Source: CAWBLP01 sp963789495 (GTDB lineage Bacteria; Pseudomonadota; Alphaproteobacteria; Acetobacterales; Acetobacteraceae). Taken from it: 64,000 bases of DNA. The stretch's first letter is position 1. Each line of letters begins with the position of its first letter. The DNA lies in NCBI GenBank assembly GCA_963789495.1, contig CAWBLP010000028.1:101656-165655 (forward strand), written 5' to 3'. Below, piece by piece: positions 30,759 to 38,399 of this stretch. The notes below the pieces were generated by a model that searched no databases, was not told the DNA's origin, and saw only the letters and a program-made list of their open reading frames with translations. Both the position numbers and the translations under genes were made by a program.

Positions 30759-32831
30759 CTATGTTGTTGAGGAGAACAGATTTTGTTGGGCAGCGTGCGG
30801 TAATGCGGGGTGTCTTGGGTAGGTCTTGGCCCGCAGGGCGAGGTCGCGGGCGGCAGTGCTGTCGAGATCAGCACGGCTGAAGATCCACGGGCCATCTTCC
30901 AGGGGATGCGTAGCGTCGATCTCGCCGCGTTCCGCGGCCAGTCGCAGGGTGCGCGGTGCAACGCCGACGATGGCAGCGGCCTCGCCAAGGTTGAGCCAGA
31001 GTTCAACGCCGTCTGCCGCCGCACGGTATACCGGGATCTGATAGTTGGATCGTAATGCGGTCACGCGTTCTCGGGTCCAGCGATTGCCGTGGCCCGTCTT
31101 AAGACCGTTGCGGTTGAGGATCCCTGCGATGACGTCATCCCGGGCGATCAGCGTCAGGGTGCGCACGGCCTTGACGATATCGGCAGACGTGCTGTTGCGC
31201 TGTCCCCGCCGCCGGCGTGGCAGCCGGTGCTGGGTATGGTTCCCGCCTACCCAGTGAATGGTCAGCACGATCTCGGACGTGGCGTCATCGAGGTCGGCCA
31301 TGGCTTCGTGGATGACCGTGCGCACAATCCGCTTCTTGAGCCGAGCATCCGTCGTCGGTGCTGACCAGACAGTCCGGAAGTCCTCGGCCAGCGCGGTGAA
31401 GGAGATCGACGCGAGGTCGGACCGAGGCTGTGCCGCGGCGTCATGATCGGCAATACGCTTCTCGAACCCGGCCACGCGAGTCAGAGCGCGGTTCCAGCGT
31501 GCCTCCAACTCCCCGGCGACGAAGCGGTTCTCAGGATCGGCTGCGTCATATTGTCGGAAGGCCCGATCAGCAGCGTACCGCGCCGCCTCGAGATCGCGGG
31601 TCATGGCCTCCCGCGCCTCGTCGCGCTGTACTGTGGCCTGTGCCTCGGCCGCTCGCGCAGCTTGCACCGCGGCAGGCTGCAGGACGCCGAGAAGCGCCGC
31701 CTCGACGACGTCATCGACACGCAGCCCGCCGAATGCAATGCAACTGGGCTCTCCGTAATCGAGTCTCCCGCGAACGCATGCATAACGAGGGATCTGACCC
31801 TTGGCCCCAGTGTACTGCACGGTGAGCTTGCGACCACAACGACAGCATCGCAGCAGACCCGACAACAGCGCTGAGCCGTGCTTGGGCGCGCCGCGCGCTC
31901 CGGCGGTCGGCACATTCTCGCTCACCATCTTCCGGATCGCCTCCGCGCGGTCCCAATCGACGTAGCCTTGGTGGGCACCAGGCTGCAACGCCAGCCATTC
32001 CGCGCGGGGCTTGCGTCGGGCACGCGCCCTGGCCCCAGCACAGTCATATTGCACCGAGACGCCCGTCTTACCGTATGCGTATGCACCCCCATAGGCAGGA
32101 TTGGCGATGAACTCGTGCAGTGTCGAGTACCGCGGGCGACGCCATTCTATCGGCCCGCCATTGATCCTGGTCGGCAAGTCAAGCTTGTGCTCGAGGAACC
32201 AAAGAAGTGCCTGCCGCACACTGCCAAGCTCGGCGACTTTGTCGATGGCGAGTGTGATCGCCGCCTGGACACGGCGGTCGGGATCCTTCTCCAGGCGGTC
32301 ACCTGCTTTAAGGAAGCCAACCGGCGCCCCGACCACGAGTTCACCACGCCGCGCCTTCTCATAGCGCGCGGACAACGAGCGCTGCCGCAGCAGGTCCAGC
32401 TCGTACTCATTGAGGCTGCCCTTCAGCCCCAGGAGCAACCGGTCATTGCCCTGTCGCGGCGCATAGACGGCCTCCTGGTCGACCAGCAGTGTATCAACGA
32501 CACGGCACATCTCGACAAGCTGCTGCCAATCGCGGCTGTTGCGCGCGAAGCGCGATACTTCCCGAGCTGCCACCGCACCGACCTTGCCGAGGCAAACTTC
32601 GGCGACCATGCGTTCGAAGCCGGCGCGGGTGGTTCCGCCCGCTGCCGAGCAGCCAAGGTCTTCATCAATGACCTCGATCTCAGACCAGCCAAGCTGCACG
32701 AGGCGGTCACGCATGGCGTACTGCAGTATCTGGCTCTCGCGGTTGTGCTGAACCTGATGGGCAGAGGACTGACGGACATAGAGCACAGCCTTACGCGCTC
32801 GGTGCTGCGCGCCAATCTTGTCAGCGCTCAT
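30759..32831 (-). CDS. Large serine recombinase of element 1
   Basis: A 690-residue recombinase. The N-terminal resolvase domain has YVRQSS with nucleophile Ser22 and the Arg motif SRFARNSRDW. A recombinase domain and zinc ribbon follow (LRCCRCG, then YAC and a later Cys), then a coiled-coil region (about 390-470). Residues about 611-656 form an excisionase-like helix-turn-helix (LNLGEAAAIVGVAPRTLRL, ending WIFSRADL), an unusual addition. It integrates and perhaps excises the element. The stop lies 23 bases from the element's left end. It overlaps the second small gene by 11 bases. A homologue is at 53847. Confidence 0.9.
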   Translation of the reverse strand: MSADKIGAQHRARKAVLYVRQSSAHQVQHNRESQILQYAMRDRLVQLGWSEIEVIDEDLGCSAAGGTTRAGFERMVAEVCLGKVGAVAAREVSRFARNSRDWQQLVEMCRVVDTLLVDQEAVYAPRQGNDRLLLGLKGSLNEYELDLLRQRSLSARYEKARRGELVVGAPVGFLKAGDRLEKDPDRRVQAAITLAIDKVAELGSVRQALLWFLEHKLDLPTRINGGPIEWRRPRYSTLHEFIANPAYGGAYAYGKTGVSVQYDCAGARARARRKPRAEWLALQPGAHQGYVDWDRAEAIRKMVSENVPTAGARGAPKHGSALLSGLLRCCRCGRKLTVQYTGAKGQIPRYACVRGRLDYGEPSCIAFGGLRVDDVVEAALLGVLQPAAVQAARAAEAQATVQRDEAREAMTRDLEAARYAADRAFRQYDAADPENRFVAGELEARWNRALTRVAGFEKRIADHDAAAQPRSDLASISFTALAEDFRTVWSAPTTDARLKKRIVRTVIHEAMADLDDATSEIVLTIHWVGGNHTQHRLPRRRRGQRNSTSADIVKAVRTLTLIARDDVIAGILNRNGLKTGHGNRWTRERVTALRSNYQIPVYRAAADGVELWLNLGEAAAIVGVAPRTLRLAAERGEIDATHPLEDGPWIFSRADLDSTAARDLALRAKTYPRHPALPHAAQQNLFSSTT

Positions 32832-33054
32832 CGCTGCCGCCCTCCGAGGGCTCGCCCGGCTCCTGGTCTGCGACGCCGGGGTGCGCCATCAGCAAGCCGG
32901 TCAGCAAGCCGGCCAACGTCCGCTGCGTCTGATCCGGCAACGCGCTCCATCTCGGTGCTCCGCCCAATTCCGCTGGCGGCCTCACCAACCAAAGATCGAG
33001 TTGATGGAGCGGCAGTCGGGGCCGGCGACGACGGTGTTGCATGACGATCTCCAC
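32821..33054 (-). CDS. Small protein of element 1 (ORF2)
   Basis: A 77-residue frame of unknown function between the WHP gene and the recombinase, overlapping both. Its middle (WSALPDQTQRTLAGLLTGLL) is an amphipathic Leu-rich helix. Element 2 has a small protein at the same place with a similar Leu-rich helix (LLVALADLLLAALG). The conserved position argues that it is real. It might be a directionality factor, which is inference. Confidence 0.5.
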   Translation of the reverse strand: MEIVMQHRRRRPRLPLHQLDLWLVRPPAELGGAPRWSALPDQTQRTLAGLLTGLLMAHPGVADQEPGEPSEGGSDER

Positions 33055-33355
33055 GATAGGAATCGGGAGATGCTATCCCTGCATCTGACGGCACCTCTGT
33101 TGCCGCGATCCGCATCGCTTCCAAAAGCAGGATCCGCAATGCGGCAAGGGCGGACAGCGCCGCAACTGGCTTCGCTGCCAGTCGAGTTTGACAGCAGGCA
33201 GCCGCGTCCAACATCCAGACCGGGATGTCCTGAACACGAACAACTGCAGCGTCCACGAGGCTGCAGCGCGCAACCGCACCAGTCGGCCGCTCGATCACCT
33301 CATGAATGCGAATAGTCCGCTCAGCCCACGGATGCCACGAATAGGCAATCGCCAT
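32828..33355 (-). CDS. WHP-motif small protein of element 1 (ORF1)
   Basis: A 175-residue frame starting at ATG 33355 with IAYSWHPWAERTIRI and later VQDIPVWMLDAAAC. Element 2 encodes IAYRWHPLFGQTLRV and ELPNWMFDQAYC at the same position, so the first 90 or so residues are a conserved protein family I cannot name with certainty. The C-terminal half overlaps ORF2 in another frame and may not be functional. It is always first in the three-gene block. Confidence 0.6.
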   Translation of the reverse strand: MAIAYSWHPWAERTIRIHEVIERPTGAVARCSLVDAAVVRVQDIPVWMLDAAACCQTRLAAKPVAALSALAALRILLLEAMRIAATEVPSDAGIASPDSYRGDRHATPSSPAPTAAPSTRSLVGEAASGIGRSTEMERVAGSDAADVGRLADRLADGAPRRRRPGAGRALGGRQR

Positions 33356-33396
33356 CTCGTCAACGGCTGCGCTACTGTGGGTCTTGTGGCGTGGGG

Positions 33397-33405
33397 TTCT
33401 ACAAT
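33397..33405. repeat. att junction of element 1, right copy
   Basis: Second copy of TTCTACAAT; the sequence after it continues the IS3 orfB frame. Confidence 0.8.
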
Positions 33406-33510
33406 CCGGTCCGTTTGCATTCAGCCATTGGATACCAGTCGCCCATCCACTATGAGCAGCAGATCGCCCAAGAACTTACCGTGACCACGTAGCCCCCAAA
33501 CCAGTCAACC

Positions 33511-33537
33511 GTCCACGAAGGCGGGGCAATCCCAATC
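33511..33537 (-). repeat. IS3 right inverted repeat
   Basis: Reverse complement of 29582-29608 over 27 bases. It lies 18 bases after the orfB stop (33490-33492) and directly abuts the truncated IS630 sequence. Confidence 0.85.
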
Positions 33538-33766
33538 GCAGGGGCAGATGGCCGAACTGCGGGAGCTGGTGGTCAACGGCCCCGATCCGCAGGTTCACAA
33601 GGTGGTCCGTTGGCGTTGCGTTGATCTGCGTGCGGAGGTGGCACGCCGCTTCGCGGTCACGGTACCGGACCGCACGATCGGCAAGTGGCTGCGCAAGTTG
33701 AAGCTGACCCGGCTTCAGCCGCGTCCGTATCACCCGAAGAAGGATGCCGCGGCACAGCAGGCTTTT

Positions 33767-33773
33767 AAAAAAA
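33767..33773 (+). other. Probable programmed -1 frameshift site (A7) in IS630 transposase
   Basis: Seven adenines follow GCTTTT. In frame 0 translation ends soon after (KKTSVPA). A -1 slip continues into KKNFSTRLNQALHATRSG and on to the catalytic half. The same run is preserved in the second copy (51563-51569), as expected for a functional slippery site. Confidence 0.65.
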
Positions 33774-33843
33774 CTTCAGTACCCGCCTGAATCAAGCCTT
33801 GCATGCCACACGGTCCGGGACGCCCGTTGAGCTGTGGTTCCAG

Positions 33844-35350
33844 ATGCTATGAGGCAGGACATCGCCCCGGCTGCTTGGCAACACTGGTAGGGTCCGCAAT
33901 AAACCAGGGAGCCTGCCATGCCGTCCGAAAACATCGTATACGTCTCGATCGAACTCAGCGTTGCTTCGTGGCTTGTTGCTGCACGCCTGCCAAATACTGA
34001 GAAGTTGCGGCTGCATCGCCTGGAGGGCGGCGACACGGCCGCGCTGCTCAGGGTCATCGCTGAGGTTCGGTCGCGCGCCTCAGCCAAGCTGGGCGGCCCC
34101 GCGGATGTGGCGTGCTGTTTCGAAGCAGGACGGGATGGGTTCTGGCTGCATCGACTGCTGACGGCACATGGCGTCGTCGCCTACGTGCTCGAGCCGACCA
34201 GCATTCTGGTGAACCGCCGTGCCCGGCGGGCCAAGACTGACCGGCTCGATGCCGAGGGCATGCTTCGCGTGCTTGCCGCCTGGCTGGGCGGCGATCGCCA
34301 GGTGTGCAGCATGGTGCGCGTACCCTCGCCGGACGAGGAGGACGCCAAGCGTCCTCACCGCGAGCGCGAACACCTCGTGCAAGACAAGCTGCGCATCGAG
34401 AACAGGATCGAAGCGCTGCTGTTCACGCAGGGTATCCGGGGAAGGCCGTCACTGCGCTCTTGGGAGCGCGACGTAGCAGAGCTGCGAACGGGTGATGGAC
34501 GTGCTCTTCCGCAGTTGTTGCGGATCGAGCTTGATCGGCTCCGCCGGCGGCTCACCCTGGTATTGGAGTTGATTCGCGAACTGGAGGCTGACCGTGCCAA
34601 AATTCTGGAAGAAACAGAGGCGGCCGACACGGTGGTTAGCAAGATCATCGCTCTACAGAGGATCCGCGGTGTTGGCGAAAACTTCGCAGCCGTGTTGGTC
34701 CGCGAGGTGTTCTACCGTTCTTTCGCCAACCGCCGTCAGCTCGCCAGCTATGTCGGCATCACACCGATGCCCTACCAGAGCGGCGGGATGGATCGCGACC
34801 GGAACATCAGCCGGGCAGGCAATCCTCGGGCACGCACGACTATGATCCAGCTTGCTTGGTTGTGGTTGCGCTATCAGCCCGATAGCGCGCTGGCCACGTG
34901 GTTCCGCGAGCGCGTCGGCACACTGAAGGGGCGCACGCGGCGGATCGCGATTGTGGCGATGGCAAGGAAGCTTCTGATCGCCCTGTGGCGCTACGTGGAG
35001 ACCGGGGTGGTGCCCGACGGCAGCACGCTCAGCGCAGAGACCGCAGTCACAGCATAATCAACCAGATTGCCGCAGGCGAGGAGCCGTCAGCGGCGATACG
35101 GGGAGCGCGACCGTCTTCTTCTTTGGTAGCTCCGCGCTACCGCGTTTCAGGTGGGTCGCGTCTCACTGGGGCAAAGCCTCGTGCAAGAGGCATTATGGTG
35201 CGGGCGCCTCTACGGCCCCGACCGCATGTAAGGTGACGCAGCAGTCGCTGCGATACAGGACCGCCCCGGGCCCAAGCGTGCCTCACCACGATGAGCGTGA
35301 AACAGGAGGTGCCATCCCAGAAACCATTGACAAGCGAACCCTCATGTAAG
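33844..35350 (+). mobile_element. IS110-family element, copy 1 (intact)
   Basis: About 1507 bases inserted between codons for ELWFQ and DEARVG of the IS630 transposase. The boundaries are inferred from restoration of that frame. No terminal inverted repeat or target duplication is seen, as usual for IS110. Bases 35058-35350 after the gene are non-coding, typical of the 3' region of such elements. A second copy at the same IS630 position is at 46197-51492. Confidence 0.85.
33918..35057 (+). CDS. IS110-family transposase (copy 1)
   Basis: A 379-residue DEDD-type recombinase. The N-terminal RuvC-like half (VYVSIELSVASWLV, CCFEAGRDGFW, KTDRLDAEGML) and the C-terminal transposase_20 half (LQRIRGVGENFAAVL, SGGMDRDRNISRAGNPRAR) with the conserved Ser are complete. 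The usual first Asp of the GIDVSK-type block appears as Glu (VSIELS). It is the only unbroken IS110 gene here and may be active. Confidence 0.9.
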   Translation: MPSENIVYVSIELSVASWLVAARLPNTEKLRLHRLEGGDTAALLRVIAEVRSRASAKLGGPADVACCFEAGRDGFWLHRLLTAHGVVAYVLEPTSILVNRRARRAKTDRLDAEGMLRVLAAWLGGDRQVCSMVRVPSPDEEDAKRPHREREHLVQDKLRIENRIEALLFTQGIRGRPSLRSWERDVAELRTGDGRALPQLLRIELDRLRRRLTLVLELIRELEADRAKILEETEAADTVVSKIIALQRIRGVGENFAAVLVREVFYRSFANRRQLASYVGITPMPYQSGGMDRDRNISRAGNPRARTTMIQLAWLWLRYQPDSALATWFRERVGTLKGRTRRIAIVAMARKLLIALWRYVETGVVPDGSTLSAETAVTA

Positions 35351-36077
35351 GACGAAGCCAGGGTCGGACAGAAGGGCTCGCTCAGCTATGTCTGGGCGCC
35401 GATAGGCTCCCGCCCGCCGATGGTGCGTGATAACCGCCACGACACCGCCTACCTGTTCGGCGCGATCTGCCCGGCCCGCGCGGTCGGCGCGGCGGTCATC
35501 ACACCGGCCGCCAACACCGAATGCATGAACCTCCATCTCGCCGAGATCAGCGAGCAGGTCGCTCCCGGTGCGATCGCCGTGCTGATCTGCGATGGCGCTG
35601 GATGGCATCACACCGGCGGCGACCTCATCCTGCCAGGCAACATCGTGCCGCTGCATCTGCCGCCCTACGCGCCGGAACTGAACCCGATGGAGAATGTCTG
35701 GCAATACCTCCGCGGCAACAAGCTCTCCACCGCGGTCTGGGATAGCTACGAGGCCATCCTCCGCGCCTGCGCCGATGCCTGGAACTGGTTCGTTGGCGAT
35801 CCCCACCGCATCCGGTCCATCGGATATCGCGATTGGGCAACAGTCAGTATCTAGGGCGATTGGTATAAGTCGGCCGGAAAGAAGCAGGGTGACTTCGTCT
35901 TTGGCTGCTCAAGCAGTAGCTCAACGGCCGCCAACCCCTGCATAGCCTGGGGGTCTTGGTCGTACAGCAATTTATCGGCGGTGAGCGGCGCCGACGCCGG
36001 GTCGACGCCGGAACCGAACGATCGAAGTCGGCACGGCACCTTCCAGGCCACAACGCCCGACCGTGGCGCCTGCCGGC

Positions 36078-37121
36078 CTACCCCACCGCGAACGCCTTGA
36101 ACCGGCTCGGCAGGCGCTGAATCGCTTCAATCAGCTCCCGTCGCACATGGTCCGGCGCGTCGGAGGGCAGGTTCAGCCCAACGGTGTCGGCAATGCCGCC
36201 GAATCGCCGCTCGATCGCGCCGGGAAGCTCGTCATAGGTTCCCATCGCAACGAACAGGTTCAGCGTGTCGTCGGAGATCAGCGGCGCCATGTTGTCCCAG
36301 TCCCGCGCCCGCGCCATCGCGGTCAAACGGGTGCCCAGATCGGCCAGGCCGTGATGTTCGAACACCCGCCGGTAGGCGGGGGTGGAGCCGTAGAACGCCA
36401 CCCGGTAGCGCACCGGTTCGGCGGCCTGGCGAACCGCCTCGCGGTTGGCGCCGGTCACCACGAAGCCGCCGCCGCTGACCTCGAACTGCGCAGCAGAGCG
36501 GCCGACACGGTCGAGCTCCACCTGGAGGATCGGGCCCAGCACGTCCTGCACATAGCTGCGCGTGGCGAAGCTGTGCAGCCGCACCCCGTCGCAGGTGCGG
36601 CCGGCCACCCGCAGCATGTGCTCGCCGACCGCGGCCAGGGTGATCGGCACCGGGCGCGTTCCCATCGGCCCGGGCGAGAACTCGGCGTTCATCAGGCTGA
36701 ACTGGTAGAATTTCCCGGTGTGGCTCATCGCCTCGCCGGTCTCCCAGCAGCGCCAGATCGCCCTCAGCGCCTGCACATAGTCCGCCATCCGCGGCGCCGG
36801 CGAGATCCAGGGCACGCTGAACCGGCGCTCGTTATGCCCCTTGACCTGGCTGCCCAGGCCAAGCGCAAAGCGGCCGCCGCTGTTGTATTGCAGGTCCCAG
36901 CTCTGGTTGGCGACGATCATCGGGCTGCGCGGAAACGCAATCGCCACCGAGGAGGTCAACTGCACCCGCTCGGTGGTGCGTGCCGCCGCCGCCAGGGCCA
37001 GGAACGGGTCGTGCTTGATCTCCGGGCACTGAACTGCGTCGGCGCCGGCTGCCTCCGCGGCGCGCGCCGCCTGGCTCGTCTCATGCCAGTCCTTGGTGGG
37101 CAGGGTTATCGAAACGCGCAC
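36078..37121 (-). CDS. LLM-class (luciferase-like) flavin/F420-dependent oxidoreductase
   Basis: A 347-residue TIM-barrel oxidoreductase: AAEAAGADAVQCPE at the N-terminus, RVQLTSSVAIAFPRSPM, GRFALGLGSQVKGH and VPITLAAVGEHMLRVAG are typical of the luciferase-like family. The start is GTG 37121 with AAGGA upstream. It is the last gene of the eight-gene minus operon, 123 bases after the CoA-transferase. It could oxidise or hydroxylate the substrate or an intermediate. Whether the cofactor is FMN or F420 is not visible. Confidence 0.85.
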   Translation of the reverse strand: MRVSITLPTKDWHETSQAARAAEAAGADAVQCPEIKHDPFLALAAAARTTERVQLTSSVAIAFPRSPMIVANQSWDLQYNSGGRFALGLGSQVKGHNERRFSVPWISPAPRMADYVQALRAIWRCWETGEAMSHTGKFYQFSLMNAEFSPGPMGTRPVPITLAAVGEHMLRVAGRTCDGVRLHSFATRSYVQDVLGPILQVELDRVGRSAAQFEVSGGGFVVTGANREAVRQAAEPVRYRVAFYGSTPAYRRVFEHHGLADLGTRLTAMARARDWDNMAPLISDDTLNLFVAMGTYDELPGAIERRFGGIADTVGLNLPSDAPDHVRRELIEAIQRLPSRFKAFAVG

Positions 37122-37244
37122 GTCTGGCGTCCTTGCTGTGGGCTGAGATGAGGCGTCAGCGGTGAAGTCGGCGGCGTCGAGACCGCGCAGCGTTGCAACG
37201 CAACTGGCCGGTCCGGCGCCATGCCGGCACCACCCGGCGGCCGG

Positions 37245-38399
37245 TCACGCATCGCCGGCCAGCACCCCCAACTCGCGCAGCGTCGCCAGCGCGACCGGGT
37301 CGATGTCCAGCACGCGCCGCAGCACCGCCTCGCTGTCGCGGCCGACCGCGGGCGCCTCCTGCACGATGCCGAACGGCGTCCTGGCGGAGCGGAACGGAAA
37401 GCCCTTCACCAGCACGCCGGCCGGGCTGCGCGCCAGAGCACCGCCATCGCCGACCGGGGTTTCCGCCAGCACCTCGGCACTGGACCGGACGATCGCCGCG
37501 GCGATGCCGTGCCCGGTCAGTGCCTGCACCGCATCCTGCGCGGTACGTGCGGCGATCCAGGCACGCAGCGACACCTCGTCGGCCCGCAGGTCGGCGGGCA
37601 GGCCTGCGCCATCGAGCACCGTCACCGCCACCCAGCGCCCGTCCGCGGCGGCGAAGCAGCCCTGCGGCCGCCCGCCCGGGTCCGCATTGCCGCGGCGCTG
37701 CCCCGGCACCGGTTCGGCTGCGCGGCTCGCCGCGGTGACATGTTCGCCGATCACGAAGGTCGTCACCTCGCGCTGCGCGATGTCGACATGCGCGCCCTCG
37801 CCGCTGCGTCTGGCATGCAGCATGGCGGTGACGATGGCGCCCATCGCGAACACGCCGACCAACTGGTCCGGGTAGTTGACGTTGCGGCCGGTGATCGCCG
37901 GCGGGCCGTCCGGATAGCCGGTGATCGCCGCCAGCCCGCCGGTCGCCTCCAAGGTGGAACCGTAGGAGGTGAACAGGCGGGTGGGTCCGGTCTCGCCCTG
38001 GCTGGAGATGGAGCCGAGGACGATACGCGGGTTCACCGCCCGCAGCCGGGCGAAATCCAGGCCCAGCCCCTCCATCACGCCGCGGCGGAAGTTCTCCACC
38101 ACCGCATCGCTTTTGGCCACCAGTTGCAGGAAGACCGCCCGCCCCTCCGGCCGCTTCAGGTCGAGCGCCAGCCCGTCCTTGTTGCGGTTGGTGAACTCGA
38201 ACACCGGCGAGCTGGTCTGCTTCGCGTCCGGATCGCCGCTGGACCAGAAGCGGAACGGGTCGGGATAGCTCGCGGATTCGATCTTGATCACCTCCGCACC
38301 GGCGTCGGCGAGCAGCGCGGAGGTGGCGGCGCCGGCGGTAATGATGCCGAGGTCGAGCACCCGGCACCCGGCCAGCGGCAGTTTGCGGTTGGGGGTCAT
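37245..38399 (-). CDS. CaiB/BaiF CoA-transferase 1
   Basis: A 384-residue class III CoA-transferase: LAGCRVLDLGIITAGAATSALLADAGAEVIKIE is the N-terminal signature, and the Asp of NYPDQLVG aligns with the family's catalytic Asp. It moves CoA between carboxylic acids, activating the pathway substrate. Its ATG (38399) overlaps the stop of the second CoA-transferase gene by four bases, so the two products probably work together. Confidence 0.87.
   Translation of the reverse strand: MTPNRKLPLAGCRVLDLGIITAGAATSALLADAGAEVIKIESASYPDPFRFWSSGDPDAKQTSSPVFEFTNRNKDGLALDLKRPEGRAVFLQLVAKSDAVVENFRRGVMEGLGLDFARLRAVNPRIVLGSISSQGETGPTRLFTSYGSTLEATGGLAAITGYPDGPPAITGRNVNYPDQLVGVFAMGAIVTAMLHARRSGEGAHVDIAQREVTTFVIGEHVTAASRAAEPVPGQRRGNADPGGRPQGCFAAADGRWVAVTVLDGAGLPADLRADEVSLRAWIAARTAQDAVQALTGHGIAAAIVRSSAEVLAETPVGDGGALARSPAGVLVKGFPFRSARTPFGIVQEAPAVGRDSEAVLRRVLDIDPVALATLRELGVLAGDA

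Larger units (their letters stand above)
30736..33405 (-). mobile_element. Serine-recombinase element 1, inserted in IS3 orfB
   Basis: A 2670-base insert delimited by copies of TTCTACAAT at 30727-30735 and 33397-33405. It holds three minus-strand genes: a small WHP protein, a second small protein, and a large serine recombinase. Its removal at the direct repeat exactly rebuilds orfB, so the repeat marks the crossover region (attL and attR). Serine integrases use a very short core and make no target duplication, so the nine-base identity probably includes matching attP and attB arms. An element with the same design lies at 53364-55971. Confidence 0.85.
29959..33492 (+). pseudogene. IS3 transposase OrfB, split by a serine-recombinase element
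   Basis: The DDE integrase protein is in two pieces. Piece one, 29959-30735, carries WVADITFV, HHSDQGSQYTS and CESFFSTLE with all three acidic residues, and stops making sense after EGFYN. Piece two, 33406-33492, reads PVRLHSAIGYQSP and IHYEQQIAQE to a TAG stop. Joining 30735 to 33406 restores a 287-residue OrfB in frame with the usual FYN-P-R-HSALGY ending. The transposase is inactive while the insert is present. Confidence 0.88.
29582..33537 (+). mobile_element. IS3-family element interrupted by a serine-recombinase element
   Basis: Inverted repeats at 29582-29608 and 33511-33537 match over 27 bases (inner part TGCCCCGCCTTCGTGGAC). They enclose orfA, the 5' part of orfB, a 2670-base insert, and the 3' end of orfB. 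Without the insert the IS would be about 1.29 kb, normal for IS3. No matching target duplication is seen: the left flank ends in TTGG and the right flank begins GCA. The right flank is a decapitated IS630 element whose missing 5' part is not on the left. One side was therefore lost by deletion or recombination after insertion. Confidence 0.88.
33548..35854 (+). pseudogene. IS630 transposase A, copy 1 (truncated and interrupted)
   Basis: The left part (from MAELREL) is the end of the HTH-bearing OrfA. The right part (35351-35854) starts at DEARVGQKG and holds the catalytic half: ICDGAGWHH and PPYAPELNPMENVW. The first catalytic Asp is the residue right after the IS110 insertion (ELWFQ then DEAR). 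About 90 N-terminal residues are missing compared with the copy at 51546-52058. A seven-A run near 33767 separates OrfA and OrfB frames. Confidence 0.85.
33538..35905 (+). mobile_element. IS630-type element A, copy 1 (5'-truncated, interrupted by IS110)
   Basis: Bases 33538-33843 and 35351 to about 35905 match the inverted second copy (46126-52200) and form one IS630 element. Its 5' end is missing, replaced at 33538 by the IS3 right end. The right terminal region (GGCGATTGGTATAAG at 35855-35869, with weaker similarity to about 35905) is an inverted repeat of the end near 52150-52200. IS110 is inserted between 33843 and 35351. The exact outer boundary is uncertain, and bases from there to 36077 hold no supported gene. 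Confidence 0.8.

Noticed and set aside
35851..36051. 66-codon minus-strand frame next to the IS630 end
   Set aside because: It begins within the IS630 terminal repeat and spans the element end; it has no homologue or ribosome-binding site that I recognise.
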